Shown: piece by piece, positions 26,466-35,510 of the stretch
How positions within the stretch are numbered: the stretch's first letter is position 1
Layout: every line of letters begins with the position of its first letter
NCBI GenBank assembly: GCA_903886275.1
Contig: CAISLN010000002.1
Coordinates: 48,596-112,595 of the forward strand
Reading direction: 5' to 3'
DNA: 64,000 bases
DNA from: an uncultured beta proteobacterium
GTDB lineage: Bacteria > Pseudomonadota > Gammaproteobacteria > Burkholderiales > Burkholderiaceae_C
Translations under genes and position numbers: made by a program
Notes under the pieces: generated by a model
What the model was told of the DNA's origin: nothing
What the model saw: only the letters and a program-made list of their open reading frames with translations
The model's database searches: none

Positions 26466-27869
26466 ATGGAGGACAGCGCCGACGATGCCGCTCTGGCGCT
26501 GTTCCAACTGGGCGAACAGCAGCTACATGACGCGCAGTGGGAGCAGGCCGCACAGACCTTCCGACAGGCCTTGGCGCTGGATGCGCAGTTTGCCGAGGCC
26601 CATGCCAACCTGGGCTATGTGCTGGACCAGAGCGGCGAGCATGCGCAAGCAGAAAGCTGTTACCGCCTGGCATTGCAACTGGCGCCCAACAACGCCACCC
26701 TGCACCTGAACCTGGGCGCAATGCTTGCCCTGCAAAAGCGCCATGCAGAGGCGCAGGACTGCTATGGCGCAGCGCTGGCGCTTGAGCCGCAGTCCAGCGC
26801 CTGCTGGTCCAACCTGGGCGCACTCAACCTGAACCTCAAGAACGAAGACAGGGCCGAGGCCTGCCTGCGCCACGCGATAGCGCTGGACCCTGCAAACCAC
26901 CGGGCAAGTTTCAACCTGGCCTATCTGCAACTGCGCCGTGGCAACTTCGAAGAGGGCTGGGCCCTGTTTGAGGCGCGCGACTGGTATGTGGCCATGCAAA
27001 AGCAGTTGGCGTTTGCGCGCTGGCAAGGCCAGAGCCTGGTGGGACGCTCGCTCTTGGTGACCTATGAGGCAGGACATGGCGACGTGATCCAGTTCTGCCG
27101 CTACATTGCGCTGCTCAAAGAACGGGGCACGGCCCACATCACCCTGCTCTGCCACCCGGCCCTGACCGGCCTGATGCGCAGCCTGGAGGGACCCGATACC
27201 GTCTGTGGCTTCGACTTGGCCCTGTCGCCTGCGCACTTTGATTACTGGATGCCGCTGATGAGCGCGCCGCACTACCTAGGGACGCGCGCAAACCATATCC
27301 CTGCCGCACTGCCCTATCTGCACGCCGAACCGGCCCTGTGCCGGCTATGGGCCAGCAGACTGCCTGCCACAGAGGGCAGCGCCCCTCGCGTGGGACTGGT
27401 CTGGAAGGGCAATCCGCAGTTCGAGAACGACAGCGCGCGCTCGCTGCCCCATTTGCAAAGCCTGGCACCCCTGTGGCGCGTGCCGGGCGTGGACTTCATC
27501 AGCCTGCAAAAGGGCGAAGGAGAAGACGAGGTGGCATTGCGCCAGGCGCAGCAGCCACTCACCGATCTGGGCAGCCGCATGCAGGACTTTGCCGACGCTG
27601 CGGCCATCGTGGCGCAACTCGATCTGGTGATCAGCGTGGACACGGCCATGGTGCACCTGGCCGGTGCCTTGGGCAAACCCTGCTGGCTGCTGCTGCCCTG
27701 GTACATGACCGACTGGCGCTGGGGCGCAGAAGCAGCCGACACGCCCTGGTACCCGGGCGTGATGCGGCTGTTTCGCCAAGGGCCAGACAGCGACTGGGGC
27801 CCGGTGATTGCTGAAGTAGCCTTGGCGCTACAAGAACGTATCACGCCGCAGGGCACACCTTCCTACTGA
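26466..27869 (+). CDS. TPR protein with C-terminal GT9-like glycosyltransferase fold
   Basis: 467 residues. The N-terminal half has about four to five tetratricopeptide repeats (AQTFRQALALDAQFAEAHANLGYVLDQSGEHAQAESCYRLALQLAPNNATLHLNLG and onwards). The C-terminal half resembles glycosyltransferase family 9 / O-GlcNAc-transferase-like folds: VGLVWKGNPQFENDSARSL and the nucleotide-binding VISVDTAMVHLAGALGKPCWLLLPWY. Such proteins are often linked to protein or envelope glycosylation; substrate is unknown. It lies 18 bases after lysS, so it may share its transcript, and is followed closely by the DMT exporter. Confidence 0.82.
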   Translation: MEDSADDAALALFQLGEQQLHDAQWEQAAQTFRQALALDAQFAEAHANLGYVLDQSGEHAQAESCYRLALQLAPNNATLHLNLGAMLALQKRHAEAQDCYGAALALEPQSSACWSNLGALNLNLKNEDRAEACLRHAIALDPANHRASFNLAYLQLRRGNFEEGWALFEARDWYVAMQKQLAFARWQGQSLVGRSLLVTYEAGHGDVIQFCRYIALLKERGTAHITLLCHPALTGLMRSLEGPDTVCGFDLALSPAHFDYWMPLMSAPHYLGTRANHIPAALPYLHAEPALCRLWASRLPATEGSAPRVGLVWKGNPQFENDSARSLPHLQSLAPLWRVPGVDFISLQKGEGEDEVALRQAQQPLTDLGSRMQDFADAAAIVAQLDLVISVDTAMVHLAGALGKPCWLLLPWYMTDWRWGAEAADTPWYPGVMRLFRQGPDSDWGPVIAEVALALQERITPQGTPSY

Positions 27870-27910
27870 TGCAGTGGCCGCTATCATGCGGCTCCCCCCA
27901 GAAACTTCTC

Positions 27911-28819
27911 ATGCAAAACCAATCCGCCCGCGGCATTCTTTACCTGTGTTTGGGTGTCTTCATCTTTTCGCTGCAGGACGCCATCATCAAACAGGTCAGC
28001 GCCGGCTATGCGCTGACCGAAGTGGTTTTCTTGCGCTCCTGCGTGGGCCTGCCGATTCTGCTGGTGCTGGTGCAACGCGAGGTCGGTTTGCGCGCCCTGC
28101 TGTCTTCCCACCTGCTGGCGCTGGCCCTGCGCGCACTCATCATGTTTGGCGCCTACACCGCCTACTACATGGCCTTCCCCGCCCTGCCGCTGGCCGATGC
28201 CGTGGCCCTGTACTTCACGGTGCCGCTGTTTGTCACCGCCATGGCGGGGCCGGTGCTGGGCGAGCATATCGGCTGGAAGGTGTGGGCCGCTGTGGTGCTG
28301 GGCTTTGCCGGCGTGCTGGTGATGCTGCAACCCGGCACGGGGCTGTTCGAGCCAGCCGCCCTGCTCTCGCTGATTTCCGCCGCCCTGTATGGCACGGCCA
28401 TGTTGATGGCACGCAAGATGGGAAGCCGCCTGCCCACCTCGGTCATGGCCTTCTACCAAAACGGTTTTTTTTTGCTGGGTGCGGCCTTTGCCGCTACGGT
28501 GTTGCACCTGGCCAGTATCGAAAATGCCAGCCACCCCAGCGTGGTGTTTTTGGTGCGGCCCTGGGTAATGCCCACGCTTCTTGACGGCTCCCTCATCGCC
28601 GTCTGCGGCGTGGTGGCTGCCGTGGGCACCTTGTTTCTCACCGCGGCATACCGCGTGGCCAAGAGCAGCACCGTCACACCCTTCGAATACACCGGCATTC
28701 TGTGGGCACCGCTGTGGGGCTTTTTGTTTTTTGCCGAGGTGCCCAAATTGACCACCCTGATGGGCGCGGCAATTATTTTGGTCGCCGGTCTGATTGCCAT
28801 GCGCATGGCCCACAAATGA
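27911..28819 (+). CDS. DMT superfamily transporter (EamA domain)
   Basis: 302 residues with about ten transmembrane helices arranged as two EamA repeats (GILYLCLGVFIFSLQDAIIK ... and SLISAALYGTAMLMARKMG ...). The second repeat ends FEYTGILWAPLWGFLFFAEVPKLTTLMGAAIILVAGLIAM, typical of metabolite exporters. Substrate is not predictable. ATG 27911 starts just before the first helix. Its stop overlaps the start of the metallopeptidase gene by four bases (ATGA). Confidence 0.9.
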   Translation: MQNQSARGILYLCLGVFIFSLQDAIIKQVSAGYALTEVVFLRSCVGLPILLVLVQREVGLRALLSSHLLALALRALIMFGAYTAYYMAFPALPLADAVALYFTVPLFVTAMAGPVLGEHIGWKVWAAVVLGFAGVLVMLQPGTGLFEPAALLSLISAALYGTAMLMARKMGSRLPTSVMAFYQNGFFLLGAAFAATVLHLASIENASHPSVVFLVRPWVMPTLLDGSLIAVCGVVAAVGTLFLTAAYRVAKSSTVTPFEYTGILWAPLWGFLFFAEVPKLTTLMGAAIILVAGLIAMRMAHK

Positions 28820-29322
28820 ATTTCCCTTACCTCAATGGCTACCCCGCAGACACCGTGCAGCAAATCGACACCCTGCTGCAGACACAAAAGCTCGGGCCCT
28901 GGTTGCTAAAAAAATACCCGCAGGCCCACGGCATGCGCGACGACCGCGCCCTGTTTGACTATGTGCAAGAGCTCAAGCAGGACTACCTGAAGGGTGCGAC
29001 CCCCATCAGCAAGGTGCTCTACGACAACAAACTGCAACTGGTGAAAAATGCCTTGGGCACGCACACCACCATCTCGCGGGTACAGGGCTCACGGCTGTTG
29101 GCCAAGCGCGAAATCCGCATTGCATCGCTGTTCAAAAACACGCCGCTGGAGTTCCTGCGCATGATCACGGTGCACGAGTTGGCGCACCTGCGCGAGCGCG
29201 ACCACGACAAGAATTTTTACAAGCTGTGCAGCTACATGGAGCCCGATTACCACCAGCTTGAATTCGAGGTAAGGGTCTACCTGACCTACATGGATACCAG
29301 TGCGCCGCGGCTCTGGTCATAA
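28816..29322 (+). CDS. YgjP-like zinc metallopeptidase domain protein
   Basis: 168 residues. The zinc motif HELAH is at residues 120-124, with a likely third ligand His130 in ERDHDKNFY, as in the YgjP/DUF45 and M48-related families. No signal peptide or membrane helix is evident, so it is probably cytosolic. The N-terminal half (LLKKYPQAHGMRDDRALFDYVQELKQDYLKG) is helical. Start overlaps the DMT transporter stop. Substrate is unknown. Confidence 0.85.
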   Translation: MNFPYLNGYPADTVQQIDTLLQTQKLGPWLLKKYPQAHGMRDDRALFDYVQELKQDYLKGATPISKVLYDNKLQLVKNALGTHTTISRVQGSRLLAKREIRIASLFKNTPLEFLRMITVHELAHLRERDHDKNFYKLCSYMEPDYHQLEFEVRVYLTYMDTSAPRLWS

Positions 29323-29355
29323 TGGCAGGCCCTATCAAGTCCCGAGCACCACACC

Positions 29356-29586
29356 ATGACACGCCAAAGCAGCCCCTGGGCCACCAAAGTAGCCAGCCTG
29401 ATACAGGGCGGCAATACCTCCGCTGCACTGGCACAAATCAAGGTCGCCCCCACGGTCAAAGACCTGCAACAGTTGCGTAAACTACTGGGCACAGGCGGCC
29501 TGCTGCAACGCCACCCGGCAGTGGACGATGCCACCATTGACATGATGGCGGCGCTGGCCGCCCCCAGGTTGCACCGCTCGCCCTGA
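29356..29586 (+). CDS. conserved-looking small hypothetical protein
   Basis: 76 residues, MTRQSSPWATKVASLIQGGNTSAALAQIKVAPTVKDLQQLRKLLG and onwards, predicted to be all-helical and soluble. I do not recognise a domain. Support for being real: composition like its neighbours, same direction and 33 bases after the metallopeptidase, and no overlap with another gene. A Shine-Dalgarno is not obvious. Confidence is moderate. Confidence 0.6.
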   Translation: MTRQSSPWATKVASLIQGGNTSAALAQIKVAPTVKDLQQLRKLLGTGGLLQRHPAVDDATIDMMAALAAPRLHRSP

Positions 29587-29713
29587 ACCCATGCACGGCA
29601 AGGTGCCGATTCGGGGGTGGCGACGGCGCAGCGCTCCCGACTTTACCCACGCGCAATACGGCAAGGAAGCCGGAATTTCACAATCAATAGCGATTGAATA
29701 GGAACAATAGAAA

Positions 29714-30979
29714 ATGTTGAAGCTTTCTCACTGGTACCGAATGGCTACCCTCTTGCTGGCCCTTTTACTTGCCGCCTGTGGTGGTGGTGGTGGTAGCGGG
29801 AGTTCCACGCCTGCACCCACAGGGTTCACGGTAACTCCCGGCAATAACCAAGTCACCGTTACTTGGAACGCCGACCCCGGGGTCACCTATTGGCTTATGT
29901 ATGCGGCCACAGCAACGCCCATTGACTTAAAAAATCCGCCGGCCAACCACGCTTGGACCCCTTCGAACGGCATTACCTCCCCCCATGTCCTTACCAACCT
30001 GACCAACGGAGTGACCTATTCGTTTGCCATGAACGGCAGAACCAGTGGCGCAGCCGGTGGTGCGCAAACCGCATCGGTGTCGGTGCTACCAAAAACAGCG
30101 GGGTCCAACTGGATGACCGGCACCACAACGCTTGGCAGCGGCAACGTGCGTGGGGTGGCTTACGGCACTGCCAGCGACAGCACTGTCAATTACCTGGCGG
30201 TGGGCGCCGGTGGCGCCATCTACAAAGCACTCGAAGGTGTGAGCCAGGGCCTGTTGACTGGCATGGTCTGGAGCACGGTCACACCGGTGGCCACAATCAA
30301 TTTCAACGCAGCCACCTATGCCTTCGGCAAGTTCATTGCGGTGGGCGACAGCGCAAGCAACAACATCTACACCAGCACCGACACGACCACATGGACTGCT
30401 GCGACAACGTCGGTCACCACCAAGCTCAATGCCGTAGCCAGCAACGGCACGACGGTGGTGGCAGTGGGTGACGCGGGAGTCATCTACTCCAGCACGGACG
30501 GCAGTGCCTGGACAGCGGTAGCCACAACAGCAAGTGCCCAGAATCTCTACGGCGTGACTTACTCCGCAGCTGGATACTGGGTGGCAGTCGGTCAAGGCGG
30601 CGCCATTGTGACGAGCAGTGATCTGGTCACATGGACCCTGCGCTACAACACAGGCCTGCCCCTGCGCAGCGTGACGGCCAGTTCTGGCAATGTCTTTGTG
30701 GCCGTCGGCGATAGCGGAACCTTTGTTAAAAGCAACGACGGCATCAACTGGACTGCCCAGACGGCGTTTTCAGCAACCACCTTGTATGCGGTCAGTACCG
30801 ACTCGGTCCAGTTCGTCGCAGTGGGCCAGAGCGGCAAGGCTTACACCAGCACGGACGGCGCCACCTGGACTGCGGCCCCATCCACAAGCAGCGCGCAAGA
30901 CCTTTTTGCCGTGGTCGGTTCGGCCAGCAAATATGTCGCAGTGGGGGCAGCGGGCGCGAACATTTCTTCCATCAACTAA
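29714..30979 (+). CDS. repeat-containing lipoprotein (fibronectin-III-like plus beta-propeller-like repeats)
   Basis: 421 residues. N-terminal lipobox LLAAC followed by a run of six Gly and Ser-rich linker, typical of outer-membrane-anchored lipoproteins in this family of bacteria. Then a fibronectin type III-like domain (GFTVTPGNNQVTVTWNADPG ... NLTNGVTYSFAM). The rest is five or more repeats of about 41-43 residues with the pattern VAVGxxGxIxxSxDGxxWT, resembling YCF48/BNR-like propeller blades. Thr/Ser/Ala-rich composition suggests a secreted beta-rich protein. Role unknown; ligand binding or surface exposure is inference. Confidence 0.85.
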   Translation: MLKLSHWYRMATLLLALLLAACGGGGGSGSSTPAPTGFTVTPGNNQVTVTWNADPGVTYWLMYAATATPIDLKNPPANHAWTPSNGITSPHVLTNLTNGVTYSFAMNGRTSGAAGGAQTASVSVLPKTAGSNWMTGTTTLGSGNVRGVAYGTASDSTVNYLAVGAGGAIYKALEGVSQGLLTGMVWSTVTPVATINFNAATYAFGKFIAVGDSASNNIYTSTDTTTWTAATTSVTTKLNAVASNGTTVVAVGDAGVIYSSTDGSAWTAVATTASAQNLYGVTYSAAGYWVAVGQGGAIVTSSDLVTWTLRYNTGLPLRSVTASSGNVFVAVGDSGTFVKSNDGINWTAQTAFSATTLYAVSTDSVQFVAVGQSGKAYTSTDGATWTAAPSTSSAQDLFAVVGSASKYVAVGAAGANISSIN

Positions 30980-30990
30980 GCGCTTACCAA

Positions 30991-31013
30991 GAAACGGCCT
31001 ATCGGGCCGTTTC
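30991..31013 (+). terminator. hairpin after the repeat lipoprotein
   Basis: GAAACGGCC pairs with GGCCGTTTC (nine-base arms, five-base loop), 11 bases after the lipoprotein stop. Only a short AT-rich stretch follows, so it may work together with the larger hairpin just downstream. Confidence 0.6.
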
Positions 31014-31034
31014 AATAAGATGCGCAGACGCTGG

Positions 31035-31085
31035 ATCGCACACAGCAAAAAGGCCTCACGAAGAGGCCTTTTTGCTGTGTGCGAT
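31035..31085. terminator. perfect 23-bp-arm bidirectional terminator hairpin
   Basis: Left arm 31035-31057 and right arm 31063-31085 are perfectly complementary over 23 bases around the loop ACGAA. The inner part is AAAAAGGCCTC / GAGGCCTTTTT, a classical two-way terminator between convergent genes, extended on the outside by ATCGCACACAGC / GCTGTGTGCGAT. It separates the lipoprotein gene from the 52-residue peptide gene. Confidence 0.85.
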
Positions 31086-31093
31086 TTAGTCGC

Positions 31094-31252
31094 TTATTTG
31101 GCGACGGCCTTCTTGTGCACAGCCTTGTGGTGATGCTTGACCAGATGCACTTTTTTGTGCGCTGGCTTCTTGGCGGGAGCCGGGGCTTGTGCCATGGCAG
31201 CACCGGTAAAGGCCAGCATCACAGCGGCAATCATGAAAGACTTCAACTTCAT
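31094..31252 (-). CDS. small secreted His/Lys-rich peptide
   Basis: A 52-residue gene. MKLKSFMIAAVMLAFTGAAMA is a good Sec signal peptide with cleavage after AMA, leaving about 31 residues made almost only of Lys, His, Ala, Val and Pro (AQAPAPAKKPAHKKVHLVKH then HHKAVHKKAVAK). GGAG lies about eight bases before the ATG at 31252. The mature part would be strongly basic, with six His and ten Lys, and could bind metal ions, nucleic acid or anionic polymer; this is inference. It faces the lipoprotein gene across the perfect hairpin. Small PAxKKxxHKxxK exported peptides occur in Burkholderiales, function unknown to me. Confidence 0.75.
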   Translation of the reverse strand: MKLKSFMIAAVMLAFTGAAMAQAPAPAKKPAHKKVHLVKHHHKAVHKKAVAK

Positions 31253-31321
31253 TATTTACTCCAAATTTCAAAACAAAAAACGACCGGCACAAATGTAGCA
31301 CGTACTCCTCACTTGGCGCTT

Positions 31322-32416
31322 TCAGGCCAGAAGGTCCAGGGCGTGCCTGTAGGTGGGCTGCAGCAGCAGTGCATCCCAAGGCGTGGCCTGCTGGCGCGGC
31401 AACAGGTCCTGGCGCCTGCTATCGCTGGCTTGCGAGGGCTGCCACAGACCCTTGCGCTGGGCTTCGGCAAGACCCGCAATGAGTTCGTCAATCGCTGTGC
31501 CACCCCCCTCACTGTCTGGCAGCGACTGGTTGCACAACAGCACCATGTCGCAGCCGGCCTGCAGCGCTTGCACGGCAGCCTCGGTGTAGCTGAGTTGCTG
31601 GCCATCGAGCAGGCGCGCACCGGCCATGGACAAATCGTCACTAAATATCGCACCGGTAAAACCCATCTGGCCGCGCAAGATGTCGCCCAGCCATTTGGCC
31701 GAAAAGCCAGCCGGGCGGCTGTCCACCTTGGGGTAAATCACATGGGCGGGCATCACGCTGCTCAGGCTGGTGCTGAGCCAGCGGTAGGGTGCGGCATCGT
31801 CTTGCAGGATGGCCTTGAGGCTGCGCCTGTCTACAGGAATAGCGGTGTGTGAGTCGGCCTTGACAAAGCCGTGGCCGGGAAAGTGTTTGCCGCAGTTGGC
31901 CATACCGCTTTGCAGCAGGCCCTGCATCACGCTCTTGGCCAACAGGCTGACAACGCGCGGGTCGCGGCCAAAGGCGCGGTTGCCAATGACGCTGCTGGCG
32001 CCATAGTCCAGGTCCAGCACCGGGGTAAAGCTCAGGTCCACACCGCAGGCGCGCAGTTCGGCACCCAGCACATAACCACAGGCCGTGGCCGCGTTGGTGG
32101 CGTCAAGCGGACCGGCTCTTGTCTGGGTGCTCGGCTCGGCCAACCACATCTCGCCCAGGGTGCGCATGGGCGGCAGATGGGTAAAGCCGTCGGTCTTGAA
32201 GCGCTGCACCCTGCCGCCCTCATGGTCCACGCTGATCAGCAGGTCCGGGCGCAGCCTCTTGATGCTGCGGCACAGGGCCGTGAGCTGCAGGCGGTCCTGC
32301 CAGTTGCGGGCAAACAAAATCATGCCGCCCACCAAGGGGTGCGAAAGGCGTTGGCGGTCCACCTTACTCAGGGCCAGACCGGCGATATCGATGATCAAAG
32401 GGGCATGCAGCGTCAT
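31322..32416 (-). CDS. nagZ: beta-N-acetylhexosaminidase (GH3)
   Basis: Cytosolic glycoside hydrolase family 3 enzyme removing N-acetylglucosamine from anhydromuropeptides in peptidoglycan recycling. 364 residues. SVDHEGGRVQRF is the substrate Asp/Arg segment, KHFPGHGFVKADSHTAIP near residue 175 holds the catalytic His-Asp dyad, and FTGAIFSDDLSMAGA carries the nucleophile Asp. Last gene of the lepA-nagZ series, 38 bases after acpS. Confidence 0.96.
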   Translation of the reverse strand: MTLHAPLIIDIAGLALSKVDRQRLSHPLVGGMILFARNWQDRLQLTALCRSIKRLRPDLLISVDHEGGRVQRFKTDGFTHLPPMRTLGEMWLAEPSTQTRAGPLDATNAATACGYVLGAELRACGVDLSFTPVLDLDYGASSVIGNRAFGRDPRVVSLLAKSVMQGLLQSGMANCGKHFPGHGFVKADSHTAIPVDRRSLKAILQDDAAPYRWLSTSLSSVMPAHVIYPKVDSRPAGFSAKWLGDILRGQMGFTGAIFSDDLSMAGARLLDGQQLSYTEAAVQALQAGCDMVLLCNQSLPDSEGGGTAIDELIAGLAEAQRKGLWQPSQASDSRRQDLLPRQQATPWDALLLQPTYRHALDLLA

Positions 32417-32454
32417 GGAAAAATTCGCTTCAAAGGACAGGTGGGAGGGCTACT

Positions 32455-32850
32455 TTAGAGGGTGGTTTCCACGACGCAAAAGCTGGCCGCGTAATCGGTC
32501 TCATCGGTCACGCTGACATGGGCCTGCAGGCCGCGCTCTTCGAACCAGTCCTTGAGCACCCCATGCAGCACGATCACCGGTTTGCCACTGCCCTCGTTGG
32601 CAATTTCGCACAGCTTCCAGGTCATGGGCATGCGCATGCCAAGGCCAATGGCCTTGCTAAACGATTCCTTGGCGCTGAAGCGGGTGGCCAGGTAGCGGAT
32701 GCCGCGCTCGGGCCAACGCGCGCTGCGCGTTTTCCAGGTCTTGAATTCGGCGTCGCTGAGCACCTTGGCAGCAAAGCGCTCGCCATGGCGCTCCAGGCTT
32801 TCGCGGATGCGCCGCACATCGCAGACATCGGTACCTACGCCGTAAATCAT
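32455..32850 (-). CDS. acpS: holo-[acyl-carrier-protein] synthase
   Basis: Transfers 4'-phosphopantetheine from CoA to Ser37 of AcpP. 131 residues. Motifs: [12 protein letters not shown] at the N-terminus with the Mg-binding Asp, and [15 protein letters not shown] with the conserved Glu and Lys. ATG 32850 is chosen at MIYGVGTD; its first bases overlap the pdxJ stop by four. The substrate gene acpP lies 10.7 kb away in the same window. Confidence 0.96.
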   Translation of the reverse strand: MIYGVGTDVCDVRRIRESLERHGERFAAKVLSDAEFKTWKTRSARWPERGIRYLATRFSAKESFSKAIGLGMRMPMTWKLCEIANEGSGKPVIVLHGVLKDWFEERGLQAHVSVTDETDYAASFCVVETTL

Positions 32851-33614
32851 GCTTGCAGGCAACGCAGATAGGCGTCTACCGTGGCCGCGTATCCCAGCTC
32901 CAGCGCGTCGGCAATCAGCGCGTGGCCGATGGAGACTTCGCTGACACCGGGCACAGCCCGCACGAAGGCGCCCAGGTTGTCACGGTTCAGATCATGGCCG
33001 GCATTCACCCCCAAACCAGCATCGAGTGCGGCCTGTGCGGCGGCTGCAAAGCGGGTCAGTTGGGCGTCCTGCTGCGGCGTGCCCCAGGCGGCGGCATAGG
33101 GCTCGGTATACAGCTCCACGCGGTCGGCGCCCAGGTCCTTGGCGGCCTGCATGGCAGCGGGCTCAGCATCCATAAACAGGCTGACGCGCAAGCCCAGCGC
33201 ATGGGCCTGCGCAATCAGCGGGCGCAGGCGTTGGGCGTCTAAGGGCAGGCTCCAGCCATGGTCGCTGGTGAACTGGCCTTCGCCATCGGGCACAAAGGTC
33301 ACCTGGTGCACGGGCAAGTTGCGCGCGCGCAGATCGGCCACGCAGTCCATCAGGTTGTGAAAGGGATTGCCCTCCACATTGAACTCGCGCTCCGGCCAGT
33401 CCTTGAGCAACGCGGCCAGGTCAAGCACATCGTCGGCGCGGATATGGCGGGCATCGGGGCGCGGATGCACGGTAATGCCGTTGGCACCCGCCTGCAGGCA
33501 CAGGGTAGCGGCGCGGGTGACGCTGGGAATGCCGAGATGGCGGGTATTGCGCACCAGGGCCACCTTGTTGAGGTTGACCGAGAGGGCTGTGCGAACGGGA
33601 GGAGAATTTTTCAT
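32847..33614 (-). CDS. pdxJ: pyridoxine 5'-phosphate synthase
   Basis: Condenses 1-deoxy-xylulose 5-phosphate with amino-acetone phosphate in vitamin B6 synthesis; TIM barrel. 255 residues. [15 protein letters not shown] at the N-terminus, [18 protein letters not shown] with catalytic His and Arg, FNVEGNP, and the C-terminal [12 protein letters not shown] phosphate-binding loop are visible. ATG 33614 overlaps the recO stop by four bases. Confidence 0.97.
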   Translation of the reverse strand: MKNSPPVRTALSVNLNKVALVRNTRHLGIPSVTRAATLCLQAGANGITVHPRPDARHIRADDVLDLAALLKDWPEREFNVEGNPFHNLMDCVADLRARNLPVHQVTFVPDGEGQFTSDHGWSLPLDAQRLRPLIAQAHALGLRVSLFMDAEPAAMQAAKDLGADRVELYTEPYAAAWGTPQQDAQLTRFAAAAQAALDAGLGVNAGHDLNRDNLGAFVRAVPGVSEVSIGHALIADALELGYAATVDAYLRCLQA

Positions 33615-34384
33615 AGGGACTGTATGTCGATCATCATTTGCCTTGTGCGTAAGGTCTTGACTCCGCAATGGTAGTGCAGCAACAAACGCAGCTGCGGCTT
33701 GAGCTCGGACATCATCTCGGCGCAGGCGCGCAACGTGGTGGTGAAGGGCGTATCGAGCTGCACAGCGGCCTGCAGCCTTGTCCATTGCGCGCCGCTCAAG
33801 GCACCGCGCTCACCGTCCTGGGCCTGGCGCAAACCACCCTCTGGCACCAGTGTGTAGCGTGCCGCGTGGTCCAGCGCACCGAGGGTCAGGGTCTGCAGGT
33901 CAAGTTGCGGCAAGAAGCCAATCTCGCGCAGCAGCAGCAGCTCCCAGGTGCGCAGTGCCGCCTGCAACACCTCGCCGTGCTCGCTGGCGATGATCTGCAC
34001 CACGCGGGTGTAAATATCGAACAGATGCGGATGCGGGTCGTCGCGTGCCAACAGGGTCAGCAGCAGCTCGTTGAGGTAGTAGCCCGACAGCAGAGCGTCG
34101 CCCGTGGGCATGACATGGCCGCCCTGCCATTCCGCGCTCTTGAGGCTGCGAATTTCGGCGTCACCGCCAAAGGCCAAGTGCAGCGGCTGCATGGGCAGCA
34201 AAATCGGCCGAAAACTCGAAGAGGGCCGCTTGGCCCCCTTGGCGATCAGCGCGATGCGCCCATGGTTACGGGTGAAGACTTCCAGAATCAGGCTTGACTC
34301 GCTCCAGTCGTAGCGATGCAGCACATACGCGGGCTCGTCGGAGAAGCGCTTACTCGTAGCCAAAACTGCGCACCCGCGCGGCAT
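33611..34384 (-). CDS. recO: DNA repair protein RecO
   Basis: Recombination mediator that loads RecA with RecR. N-terminal OB fold ([39 protein letters not shown]) followed by a helical domain. No Cys4 zinc finger is visible, as in many proteobacterial RecO. The start is uncertain: ATG 34384 gives 257 residues and overlaps era by 35 bases; a TTG at 34363 gives the more usual N-terminus and a 14-base overlap. The stop overlaps pdxJ. Confidence 0.92.
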   Translation of the reverse strand: MPRGCAVLATSKRFSDEPAYVLHRYDWSESSLILEVFTRNHGRIALIAKGAKRPSSSFRPILLPMQPLHLAFGGDAEIRSLKSAEWQGGHVMPTGDALLSGYYLNELLLTLLARDDPHPHLFDIYTRVVQIIASEHGEVLQAALRTWELLLLREIGFLPQLDLQTLTLGALDHAARYTLVPEGGLRQAQDGERGALSGAQWTRLQAAVQLDTPFTTTLRACAEMMSELKPQLRLLLHYHCGVKTLRTRQMMIDIQSL

Positions 34385-35510
34385 CGTCGGCCCAGCCGGA
34401 GCGCACTTTCACCCAGAGTTCGAGGAACACCTTGGCATCGGCCAGCTTTTCCAACTCGACCCGGGTTTCCATGCCGATGCGCTTGATGCGTTCGCCCTTG
34501 TCGCCAATCACCATGGCCTTGTGGCCATCGCGCTCCACCACAATCGTGGCGGCAATGCGCAGCAGGCGCTTCTGGCCCTTGCGCTGGGGCGGCTCTTCTT
34601 CGAACTTGTCGATCACCACCGTCGAGGTGTAGGGCAGCTCGTCGCCGGTCAGGCGAAACAGCTTCTCGCGCACCAGCTCGCTGGCCAGGAATTTTTCGCT
34701 GCGGTCGGTCAGTTCGTCCTCGCCATACCACCAGGCCTGCTCGGGCAGGAAGCGTTCGCACACGCCCAGCAGGCGCTCCACATCCTTGGCATTTTTGGCA
34801 GACATGGGCACGAACTCGGCAAAGGCATGCTTTTGCTGCATCTCCTGCAACCAAGGCGCAATGTCGCCGCGGCGGTGCACATTGTCGAGCTTGTTGGCAA
34901 TCAGAATGGTCGGGATGTCCTTGCCCAGGAGCGCCAGCACGCGGGCGTCGGCCGGCGTGAAGCTGCCGGCCTCGACCACCAGCAGGATCAGGTCCACATC
35001 GTTGACTGCGCCCTGCACCGTCTTGTTGAGCGACTTGTTGAGCGCATTGCCATGCAGGGTCTGAAAGCCCGGCGTGTCCACAAACACAAACTGCGTCGCA
35101 CCTTGGGTATGCATGCCCGTGATGCGGTGGCGCGTGGTCTGCGCCTTGCGCGAGGTGATGCTGATCTTCTGCCCCACCAGGGCGTTCAATAGAGTGGACT
35201 TGCCCACATTGGGCTTGCCCACAATGGCCACCAGGCCGCAACGCTGGCCCTCGGCTTGCGTGCCGGGTTCGCTCAGGCGCGGCGTGCTTTTGAGCAGGCC
35301 TTCGAGCATGGCATTGAGGTCGGGCTGGGTATCGTCCTGCGCGGATTCAAGCGGGCGCTCTACCGGCTTCTTGACCGGCTTGGCGGCGGGCGGCTTCACT
35401 GCAGGCGCGCTGACAGCAGGTTTTTTTTGCGGCTTGGCGGCCTGTTTCTCAGCCTTGGTGGCGGTCTTGAATACGGCTTGGGGGGGAGTCTTTTTAGGGG
35501 CAGTGGTCAT
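34350..35510 (-). CDS. era: GTPase Era with Lys/Pro/Ala-rich N-terminal extension
   Basis: Ribosome-assembly GTPase binding 16S rRNA. 386 residues against about 300 in most bacteria. Walker A GKPNVGKS is at 98-105, with DTPGFQ, the NKLD specificity motif, and a C-terminal KH domain ([25 protein letters not shown]). The extra ~85 N-terminal residues are rich in Lys, Pro and Ala ([15 protein letters not shown] ...) and look disordered. An internal ATG at codon 68 could give a shorter form, but the ATG at 35510 overlaps the rnc stop by four bases, favouring the long form. Confidence 0.95.
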   Translation of the reverse strand: MTTAPKKTPPQAVFKTATKAEKQAAKPQKKPAVSAPAVKPPAAKPVKKPVERPLESAQDDTQPDLNAMLEGLLKSTPRLSEPGTQAEGQRCGLVAIVGKPNVGKSTLLNALVGQKISITSRKAQTTRHRITGMHTQGATQFVFVDTPGFQTLHGNALNKSLNKTVQGAVNDVDLILLVVEAGSFTPADARVLALLGKDIPTILIANKLDNVHRRGDIAPWLQEMQQKHAFAEFVPMSAKNAKDVERLLGVCERFLPEQAWWYGEDELTDRSEKFLASELVREKLFRLTGDELPYTSTVVIDKFEEEPPQRKGQKRLLRIAATIVVERDGHKAMVIGDKGERIKRIGMETRVELEKLADAKVFLELWVKVRSGWADDAARVRSFGYE

